The notes under the pieces are model-generated. The model was given only the letters and a program-made list of their open reading frames with translations. It was not told where the DNA came from and ran no database searches. 64,000 bases of DNA. It comes from Liopterus haemorrhoidalis. Lineage: Eukaryota > Arthropoda > Insecta > Coleoptera > Dytiscidae. Location: the NCBI GenBank assembly GCA_963971575.1, contig OZ020611.1, forward strand, positions 55,895,381 through 55,959,380, read 5' to 3'. This document shows positions 40,521 through 52,500 of the stretch, piece by piece. Made by a program: the position numbers and the translations under genes. Within the stretch, counting starts at the first letter, position 1, and each line of letters opens with the position of its first letter.

Positions 40521-43500
40521 TTAACCAAGTTTCCTTGTTTTCTTAAATTCCGCTTTTAAAGTGACGCAAGTCTCGCCCACGTCATGTTTGATGGTAAAGT
40601 TGACTATCGTAATACCCACAGCCAATCCTAATTTATTTTTGTATTTAGTAATGCTGACCCCTTTCTTGCCATCACCACATTGATCCATCTATAAAAAAAT
40701 ATATATTTTATGTCATTTAGTTACAGATCTGTTGCAATAAAAAATCATGTTGCACCAGAACATGTCAGTCTTATGTCTGGTTTATAATAGCTACATAACA
40801 TAATGCATGGCATATAACATAGCATGTCTCCACCGCACAACGCACAAGCCATAACTACGGTGTTTATAATATTAGGTTGTGTAATAAATTCCTGCATTTT
40901 TTGTACTTTATATTTTTCCCGCAATTTTGGGTTTTGTTAGGTTAAGTTTATATATGCATTCTTAAGAGTTTTTCGTGCTTTACAAACTTATCTGATTTAA
41001 TTTTCGGATTTAATTAATTTAAGTTCCAGGAGGTAAAAAATCATTTTCGACATCTGCTCTATTTTGCCTTTCGTCGTGGTCAAAAAGCTACGAAAACAGC
41101 TCGCGACATTTGTGACGTATATGGAGTAGGTGCTATAGCTCCGAGGACCGCGCAAGATTGGTTTTCCAAGTTTAAAAATGGCAATTTCGACCTTGGTGAT
41201 GCACCTCGCTCCGGCTGACCTTCCGACTTCAACGAAGATCGTCTCAAGATGTTTTTGAAAGAAGATGGTCGTCAAACAACACGAGAGTTGGCCGAAAAGA
41301 TTGAATGTGCCTTTAAGACCATCGCTAACCATCTTCACTCCATGGGCTTTACTCAAAAACTTGGGAATTGGGTGCCACATAACTTGAACGATGGCCACAA
41401 GGAAAATTGTCGCGAAAAGGCAGCTCAAAATCTCGCCCGGCATTGTGCAACACACGGTCACAAGCAACGATTTTTATACAGAATTATTACCGGGGATGAG
41501 AAGTGGTGTCTACGTACATTTAAAGCAAAGAAAATAGTGGACGGCAGCAGGAGACACACCAAGGCCGGGCGTTAAGCAAGATCTCCATCCCAGGAAGACA
41601 ATGACCTGCGTCTGGTGGGATTGTGAAGGTGTGCCCTACTGGGAAATGCTGGAGAAGAACAAGACTGTCGACAAAGCACGCTATCTCTCCCAACTTCATC
41701 GCGTGAACGAAGCAATTCAGCAGAAAAGAGCCAATCGACATGGTCAAGTCATCCTTCTTCATGACAATGCGCGCCCACATATTGCAAACACCGTCAAAGC
41801 GGCTCTTAATGATCTCAAATGGGAGGTTCTATCGCATCCGCTATACTCTCCGGACCTTGCGCCAACGGATTATCACCTTTTCCGCTCCATGTCGAACCAA
41901 ATGAGGAGCGTAACCTTCGCTAACGATGAAGACCTCAAAACATGACTCACAAACTTCTTCAACACAAAATCAAAAGATTTTAGGCGAGACGGCATCAACA
42001 AGTTGGTCGATTGGTGGGAACAGGTTAACAGGTTGTAAATAATGATGGAGAATATATTACTGATTAATTTGTTACTATAATTATTGTTTTCTTCAATAGA
42101 TCTTATAAACAAAAAAACGCGGGAATTTATTACACAACCCAATAGAACCAGTGTACCGCATTAGTATAATACATTAGTCAGGCCGCGGAGCTCTTCTTGA
42201 TTTGTCATACAATTTGGATTATTTTTCACTGGTTCAACCAACCTCGCTTCTTTTTACATTTAAAAAAAGTTGTAAACACAATAATAACCAAAAAAGTATA
42301 CAAAAACTTGATGACAATTGTCAAGCACGGCGCACGCTCGCCACTCTCTTCTGTGATTAGGGATGGCAAAGAAATATCGATATTTTTAAAACATCGATAT
42401 TTTGCAGTAAAAACATCGATATTTTTACATCGAGGTTTTGTTTCCGATGTTTTTTTAACATTGAGGTCCACATTCTGAATATATCGATGTTTTCAAATTA
42501 AGATTTAAAACTTTCAAATTTTCAAACGCACGTAATGATTGAGTATTTATTACTCTGTTACTTAAACTTGACTCCACTCAATCGTTCGCTACAACAACAA
42601 CGCCACACCGGATATCGGCGATACCGCACATCCATAGCAAGTTTGAGGCAAGATTCGAAGATCTTGAACATGCCCATTTATTAACACTACCAATGTTCCT
42701 TGATACGAGGTTTAAAAACATACATTTTTCTGATGCAATTGCTTCATCCCGAACCCTGACCCAAATTAAAAAATTGGTAGCTGCAATACCAACCAACGTG
42801 CGTTCCCCTCATCTGCAGATTAGAACAATGCCAGGGTGGGTGTACTTCCAATATATGGGCCCACCATAAATCACTCGCTTTAAAGTGGATCAAAAAATGA
42901 CGGATCAAAGTTTGGACCTAGATACTGAAATTTCAATGTATCTCTCCACCCCAGTGGCAGCAAATTTCAAAACCAGCTCTCTTGAATTATGGTCGGACCT
43001 CAAATTAGTTTACCCTAAATTATATATATTGGCCCAGCAATACTTGGGCTCAGTAGCGACCTCCTATCCAGCGGAACGGCTTTTTTCAAAAGCTGAGGGT
43101 ACAATTCATCAAAAATGCAATAGATTGGCGGGAAACCTCTTATCAAGATTATTAATTTTAAATGGCTTACCCGAAAAATATTAGATGTAAAAATATTAGA
43201 TGACAACAAAGTCTATTTTATTAGCTTTAAATATATTTTACAAAGCAATTTTACATGTAAGTAGTGATTTTATTTTTTGTTTGGTGAGGATATAATGATG
43301 AATGGTGAGGAATTTTTAAACTTCAGATAGGTATATTACTTTAACCTGAATTTATTATTTATGTAACTAATATATAACTTTTTATGTAACATGTTTATAA
43401 TCATTGTATATGACTGACTTAAAACTGTAAAACTGAACTGAGTCAATAAACAGTATTATTATTATTATTAATATAGTTTTCAATTATATAAGTAAGGAAA

Positions 43501-46500
43501 ATTAATTAATAACATGATAAAAATGTTTTTGGTCGATGTTTTCTCATCCCTATCTGTGATTGGTTACGCATAGCCTCCACAAACATGAATGTTCAACTTG
43601 GTGAATTTTTATGTTATGGAGTTATGTGTCTGTGTTGTGTGGTCGTATTATAAACAGGACAACGATAGTACTATGATTCACCTTCATTAAGTTATGGAGC
43701 CATGCTATGCACATGCTATGTGTTATGAGTCTATTATAAACCAGGCTTTATGCCCGGTTGCATAAAAGTCTTAAAACTAAATGTAAGCTAAAACTCGATG
43801 TAAAACAGAAAAGCATTTTAATGAGTTTTAACTTGCATCTAGTTTTAAGACTTTTATGCAACTATAGATCATTTATTTACTTTAAGCGGAACTAAATGGG
43901 AATTTCGTTCTTTTAGGTTGTCATTAAAAGGGACCTTGCTAGGCTTATTTCATGTTTCACGTTGGTATATGAAAATTTAAAATTCCAACAGTGAAACCAT
44001 GGAAACGAATGACATAAGTTATAAAACATAATACATTTTTACATGTTTTGAAGACAAAAAATAGATAAATGGGTAATTTTTATTTAGAATGACACAAAAA
44101 ATAAAAATGTAATGAAAACAACATTTTATAATGACAGTCAATTTAATCTAGAATTTGCAATATGAGTATGATTTACAACCCTTAACAAAATGACCAAAAG
44201 GCCTATTTAATAGATAAAAATTATTAGATTTCAAAATCTAGTTCCACCTAAAGGTTTGGAAGAGCTTATAGGCATTACGGTCCAAAACCCCAGTTCCATA
44301 AAAGTCTTATGCCCGGTTGCAAGAATCAGGATCAAATGGCTTGATATCCGATCAACGTTGATTTGCATCAAATCTTGTATAAAACTATTGCAAGAATACA
44401 AATTACCTCTTGATCGCGGAACAAATCGCGCATTAAATTGATACTCGAAAATTCACCGATCAAGTCGAGATCAAGCCAAATTCATACCGCCATTTTATGT
44501 TAAATATTTTTACGTATGACATATGTAGATCTCGTTTTGAAATATTTTTATTATCGTTTACCCTTTTTTTAATAATTTTTATACTGTAATATAAGCACAG
44601 CATATTTATTGGAGATATGGAGAGGGTAATTTTTGTTTTAGTTAATAAAAAGTTACAAGTTAAAAAAATTTACCTAAAAAAGTAACACAGTTTTAGAATG
44701 TATTAATTATTAATATGTATAAATAATGTGTAAGAAAATGTATAAAAAATTAAATGATATAAAGAGAAGAAAATCTATTTAAGTATAAAATAATGGAATA
44801 AACAATCTATTAAACTACACTAATCTATAAAAGAAACTAATGATAGTAAATAAATAAACTAATATTTAAACTAATAAACTTATTTTTAAACGAATAACCT
44901 AATATTTAAATTAATAACAAATATTTAAACTAATATTCAAACTAATAATAAACTAATTATGTGTAATATGGCAAGTTTAGGTCGCTAATGATTTGACAGA
45001 TGGAATAAAATTTTAGGTTAGAATAGTTCATTCACAATTACTTGCCCCAGTAAAAATTATGAAATGAACGATCAACTCACAGAGTATGTTGATGTTAAAA
45101 TTTAATCTGGTATCAACGGTGATTTGAGAACAGTTGATCTGAGAATTGATCTCCATTCTTGCAACCGGGCATTAGGCAACGTATGAAGACTTAACAAATA
45201 GTCGTGCAGGAATCGCTATGTGCTTGAAACGTTTCATGCATGACGTTTCATCATGTTTCATCATGAGGATGGTTTTCTAAAATAATTACCTTTCCGACAG
45301 GACAACTATCTGTCAGTCCCATTACTTTCGCACCAATAAGAGCAAATTCATCCTTATTTTCTAATCCTTTGCAAAGATCAAAGTCTCCTTCCAGTAGAGG
45401 CATTGGCTTCTTATCTACTTTGTAATGAATCTAAAAAATTATATTAGTTATTATCGCATTCTTTCAGCAGCTCGGCAGAATTTCTAATGGAGAAATTGAA
45501 ACGAACCGTCAGCAAGATTTCCTATTTGAGGATACGTTATTACTATGAGCATCAAATATAAAACTAAATACCTATATATGTTTACTCACAAGTATTATAC
45601 ATAGTCTTACCATAAATACTATCACAAAGTTCAATGAAATTCTACAAGATGCTTAAAGATATTTTAATTTTCTTTTAATAAACGCGAAGGGAAAAGTACA
45701 GAAGATGCTCTAGCGTCGCTGATATCAAAGGTCTACAAAAATTTAGATGAGCCTCGTCCCTCTATTGCTTTTTTTTAGATCTCGCAAAGGCATTCGATAC
45801 AGTAAGTCATCCAATTTTACTTAGAAAGCTAGAAAAATATGGTGTAAGAGAAGTTGTTCTTTGTTTATTTGAAAACTATCTTAGAGATAGACATCATATG
45901 GTTGAGATAGGTGGTGAATTTAGTAAGTACAGATTAGTGTCCTGTGGGGTTCCTCAGGGTTCGATTCTGGCTCTCATTTTATTTCTGGTCTACATAAATG
46001 ATTTATTAAAATATATTTTTTTAGAAGGCATTTTAATTTCTTGTGCGGATGATACAGTTCTGTATGCTTCCGGAACTACTTGGGAAGAAGTGTCAAGTAG
46101 AATAGTAGATTTCTTAGCTTATATTCAGAACTGGTTAGATAATAATATTCTTACAATAAATTATAAAAAAAACGCGCTTTATCGCTTTTTCTATGTATAA
46201 TTCTAGTACCTTTCCTATCAATGAACTCATTATTCATAAATTTAACTGTTCAAAAAATGATTGCAATTGTTCTACTACTAAAAAAAGGTTAATGATATTA
46301 AATATTTAGGAGTTCGTATAGATTCGAACTTAAATTGGTCATATTACTACTTTAATCAATAAAATTAGAAAATTCATTTATATATTTATTAATTTAAAAA
46401 AGAAAATAAAATTAAGTAATCTCAAAATTACATACTTCTCGTTTATTCAATCGATAGTTAGTTACGGTAATCTTGTGTGGGGAGGAGCTGACAAGATGTT

Positions 46501-49500
46501 AATTAAAGAAATAGAAACCGCACAAAAATTGATTTTAAAAATTATGTATGGAAAATGTCGGCGGTATCCAAGTACAGAACTATTAATGGAACTTAATATT
46601 TTCACCATAAATCACTTATATTGTTTATCTCTTTATAGATATATTTATAAAAATAAACCGTATCTTCATGATTTACTATCTATGCCTCTACACACATATT
46701 CAACTAGATTAAAAAAATCACTGTTATCTTATTCCGCTGGTATTAAAAAGACGTTGGTCAATCTAATTTTCATTACTTCATTCCTGTTTTGTTTAATTTC
46801 TTTGTTAATAGGGACTCGGTAGATAATTTTATGAATATGCTTTCTCGTAATCAGAGCCGGCGCGAGGGTCTGCGGCGCCCATAGGCAAGATTTAATTGAG
46901 TGCCCCTAAGTAGGGCACAATTAGCTTTTTTCGAGATCTTCCCTTCTAAATTTGAAGTAAAGATCTAAAACAAAAAAGGTTCTCACTTTTACATTTTAAG
47001 TGAAGACCTAAAAAAAAAGTCCTCCCTACTAAATTTCAAGTGAAGACCTAAAAAAAAGGTTCTCACTTCTAAATTTCAAGTAAACACCTAAAAAACAAAA
47101 GGTCCTCACTTCTAAATTTCAAGTGAAGACCTAAAAAAAAAGTCCTCACTTCTCAATTTCAAATGAAGACCTAAAAAATTACATTTCTAAAATTACATTT
47201 CACTACCTTACTTTTATATTCATTTGGCCATTTAGCACCCTTTCCAATCTCACGTCTGCGCCCCCCTCGCAGTGGCGCCTTCATGCACCGCATGCCTTGC
47301 ATGCCCGTCAGCGCCGGCTCTGGTCGTAATCATAATCAATATATTGTCAAAGTCAAGAAATTTCTGCATAGTGTTTCGGAAGACTGCCTCAAAGAAATCC
47401 TACAAGGAAACGGTTATTACATGTGATATATCCTAATGGTAACCGACGAGTTCATCGAAAATCAATTCGAGCATGTAAGATCTGGAAAAAAGCGCTGAGA
47501 GATGAATATTCAGAGCAATAAATAGTAAACGCAATAATGTCTTTTTATCTAGTAGTTTTGTAATTTAAATAAAAACAAATATTTATGTTCCTATATTTAT
47601 TAATACTTTTTTTTGGGTCTTTATTATTATTTTATTTTTTTCTCAAGGTTTCACAAAGAGCAACAAGATTGTCTATCTTAGCTTTTTGTGATTCCTAGTG
47701 ACTGTTTGTTTATTATTATTATAGTATTTTTTTTTAAATTAATTTAAAAATGTGCATACTTGACATTATATATTTATGTCACTGTATATATATGTATAAT
47801 TATTTTGTGAATAAACAAAAACATAAACATAATACACAGATTTAATTTAAACCTGTAACACCAATCAGTGTTCAAAATTACCTCCTCTAGCCCTTAAGCC
47901 TGTAGTACACGATTCAATTTCTCAAGTTGACAGAATTCAAATAATTGTACTTAACCTAGAACGGACAAATAGTTTACCAATTTTTGAAGATATAATATTA
48001 ATCTTTGTCCCAAATCAGTAAATCTCCTGGATTCGCAAAGCCGTGCCGTTTTCTGTTCTAATTTATTACATTTGAAATTGAAGGGAATTATTATTTTATT
48101 TATTTTTTGTTATTATTATAATATTTTTGTATATAAAATTACGATTTTTCTTTATCAAAAAATATTATTGTTGTCATTATTATCATTATATAATAAAAGA
48201 GTTTAAAGAAAATAAAAACATATTATATTAGTAATGATTTCGTTGAATTTGTTTTATGCGTAACACCCAACTTTAATAAATAAATGAGAAGTATAGAAAT
48301 TGTAATCAAGAGTAGTTTGTGGACAAGAAATATTTTTAAAAAAATCTACAAACATTATCAAAAAAAATAAAAATAATAATAATAACTCCCCCGGTACTTT
48401 TTTCCTGGATTGGAATGTTTAATGGTCACCTTAGATAAGTCACTAGTTAAGTATGTTGAATAATAAGATGTTGAAAAAATCCAAACGTATATATAAATGT
48501 CTAAGAATGTGAACAGCTAAATCAAATTTATTTTAAACAAAATAAGAAAAAAACCAAATAACCTCTAAATATGTTTGACAGAGGAACAGTTGTTCGCACA
48601 GAACATGAATTTGCGCATCTTATACTGCGCATTATTGGTTCATTCTGTCCGATATTTTAGGTCGAGACAAGAAATATTGGTTGGTTTTCAATATCATACA
48701 AGATCTCGTACGAAAATCCTGTACTACACGATACAATAATTTGTGTACTATAAATCGTACGAGATTCAAAACGAGAAATCGCATCGTGTACTACAGGCAT
48801 TACACAGCTCTTGGAGGATGAGCTATCCAGTACTGAAACCCGTAAGTTTCATCAAACAGGCTATTTTTGTCAAACATTTGTTATCTATTGCTTTTATGGC
48901 AACTTTTGTTAAATACATTTTTTCGATATAAATTTTTGTTGTTAAATATTCGCAAAAATCTTAAAATCGACACAAGTAAACTCCCAGTTCTAGTCAACCG
49001 ATTTTTAACAAAAGTTGAGCAACTCGTGCTATTGAGGTCAAAAGCTTAAATATGAAGTTTTGAAAAGGAAAAATCCTTATAGCAGAATTTGCTCTGTACG
49101 TGTACATTGACAGACAGATGGACAGGCAGACAGACAGACAGACAGACGGACAGACGGACAGACGGACAGACAGACAGACAGACTGGCCGGCAGATATCAT
49201 GCTAAAAATAGTAGAGATCCATCGAAATCTCGAAATGCCAAAATCGGTATGATTTATTTATTTATTTATTTATTTATTTATTGGACTGGAACACACACAG
49301 GACAAGCCCAGTAAAGTGTTCTCTGTATAATAATACACGTTATATGTTTAAATTATTACTAATTAAAGTACATAATCAAATAGTGAAAAAATACGAAATG
49401 TTTTAGATACATACAAGTAATGACACATGCAATTTATTGGACAACATAAAGTTTATCTTAGAATTTCAATGCACTTTCGGCGGAACAGAAGTTTGGCAGA

Positions 49501-52500
49501 ATTGAAAATATCAATAGTCCCAAAGTTCATATTATAAGTAGATGCCAATCTGATGAGGGGTGAATTACGGAAGGAATTAGTATTAAAATTTGTTACGTGA
49601 AATAACGTTTAGTTGCGGGTCTGATAAGAGGGAACATGAAGACCAAAAAGTTGTACCAGGTCACTGCTTTCAGTATGACTATTAACAATCTTATAAAGAA
49701 AAAGCATGTCCGCTAGCACACGACGATTTTTTAATGTTAAAATATTAAAAGTAGTACAGGCAGATTCATAATTTTCATAAGGGATGTCTGTTTTATAGCA
49801 AAGATATTTTAAAGCTTTAATCTGAATTCTTTCAATTTTATTTACATACTTATCATACTGTGGGTTCCAAATAACGGATGCAAAATTTAGTAGACGTAGA
49901 TGATCACAATACCTCTCTTATATATGTTGGCGGTCAGTAATAACATCATCGTTTTATTTCTATTGCCATTAGAAAAGGTTAGTACCAAAAAATTTTGGCA
50001 CCTACCTCGTATTTTGATTTAATTGTAACTCCAACGGACAATAAATTTTAAATATTTCACTCGTAAATTATATCTTGATTTACAATTTTATTACCATTGC
50101 AGTTTTGTAGCCTTCAGTATGGACGCATCCTGTTGGAATTAACAAACATTCAGAATTAATTAAATTTCCTGGATCCTTAAATTTTATCACATTGGTGTCG
50201 TCATCAGTACATGGTTTGAAGTAATGTAGCTTATATTCATAACCATTCTGTAAATAAAATATTAGTATAATCTGTTAGATCCATGCAGTAGCGGCTGGTG
50301 GGTAAAATATTTGGGGGGACACTTTTTGATCAATATATTGCAGCAGGGACGTAGCCAGGGGGGGAATAGGGGGCATTTGCTCCCCCCCCCCCATCCTCCA
50401 GGATAGTTTACCTTATATAAAATATAATTTAGGTTGTTAGAAGTTTTCTCCACCGGAGGTGAAGAAAATTTATAAATTTACTGGACTTTTATTATTTAAT
50501 ATACTACAAAAGACCTAGAACAGGGGTTGGCAACCTGCGGCTCTTTTCGAAAATGTTGTGGCTCTTTGAAAATTGGCTGGTTTTTATTTTAATATAATCT
50601 ATTTTTTAATTTTCACATTTCTGCCTGTACTATACATGTTTTGTATTTTTACGGTGCAATTCAAGCCCGGTAATTCCCCGAGTTACTGCATATTCTCTTT
50701 TAGAAGAAGTTATTTGTTTCGAAACAAAGTTATCTGTATTTGTGAATGATTTACGTGCAAAAACATTTTTACATTTTATTAATTTACAAAAACATGTTAT
50801 TACTGCATTTTTTTTTTTTTGCACAATCTATTGTTAACATGCAAGAAGCTTTTCGAGATAGATTTAAAGAATTTAGAAAATATAAAGCTACACTAGCTTT
50901 TTTGACAAAACCAATTGAAGTAGATATGTAGCAATTACAATTATCACCTTCAATTAGTGGATTTGAAATCCAAAGGTTTATGGAATTATATATTCTTAAA
51001 ACTTAATTCTGAACTGGAAAATTTAGAAAGAAAAAAGTGAATTTTATCTTCCCAGCATAAGTGGACCGAAATTCGCAATCTTCAAAATGTAGATAAAGTT
51101 CTTTTCGAAGCTTGGAACCGTCTTCCAGAATCGTTCAATCTTTTAAAAAACTATGCTTTTGGGCTACTGATAATTTTCGGATCCACATATTACTGTAAGC
51201 AAATCTTTTCACATATGAAATTAATAAAGAGTCAGTTAAGAAGTAATCTTACTGACCTGAAACTTGAGTGCTGCCTTAAGTTAAAGATTACTGAATATTC
51301 ACCAAATATTAAAGTCTTATAGAACACTACACAGGAGCAATCGTCCCATTAAAAAAATTATTATATTGTAATATACTGGCAACTACAATAGGTATCACAA
51401 ATTAAATGTTTAAGTAAATATTAATTTATTGTAGTACTTGATTATTTTAAAACAAATGAACTATTTTTACGTTTTTTTCTTAAATATAGCATATATTTTT
51501 TAGCGGCTCTTCCATGTTATTGTGTTTTTTTTTCTATATAGATTTAGCTCATTGTCACTGAAAGGTTGCCGACCCCTGACCTAGAACGCTGTTATTTTCT
51601 ACCCAAGCCATGTAATTAAGGTCGTACCGACCAATTTAGAATATTTTGTTATTTTTGCCCCCCCCCCCAAGCTGTCCAACCTACGGCCCGCGGGCCGAAT
51701 CTTGCCCAACAATACGTTTCAAACGGTTCGCATGAAATTTCTACGCCTTGTTTTTTTAGAATCACCCACCCCTCTTCCTCAAAAGATTGTCGGAATTTCT
51801 CAACTACCCCTGTCCTTAATTGATTTTCAGAATTTCTTCCTCATGTTCTCAAATTATTTTCAGAATTTCTCCCACCCATCCTTTGTGATTTTTAAATATC
51901 TGGCCCCCAATCTAACTCAATTTGGCCCGTGAAACATATTTAGAATTCATATACATAATGTATTAAGAAAGAGGAAACACATTTTTTCTCAAAAACGCGA
52001 TGTGTCAGTTGGTAAAAAAATTTAAAGACATAAGTTGACCATAATGACATTAAAAATGATTAAAAATATTTCGCTTTCAAATTATACTTCCAAGTACAAC
52101 TTGAAAGTGAATAATTTTTTATTATATATATTTTTTTTATTAAGCTCCGAGCTCCAGAGAGCGCAATCATCGGTCGTTAAAAAAATTGTAGCTTTTGGTG
52201 CCCCATTCTAAATTATTACCATTGTTTTTTACTGAACTCGCTATTAATGTTCAATTTCCATTTTTGTTCGATTGTGAAATATTCAATTTTGGCCAATAAG
52301 GACCAATATTTTTTTATTAATAATACAGTTTCATAGTTCAGTACGTTAGTTTTAATATAACGCACTGTATCTAGTTTCACGTCTGAGTAAAATCAAATCA
52401 AACGAACGCTAAGCTAATGCCGCCGGCCTAAATTCACCAACATATACACACTAACAACTTGCCGCTGTTGCCCTTCCCAGTTCATTTTTATTACTTGCGT

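Noticed and set aside
40997..41780. Minus-strand frames of 86-156 codons
   Set aside because: Antisense to mariner D, whose plus-strand motifs (GDEKW, HDNARPH, APTDYHLF) are clear.
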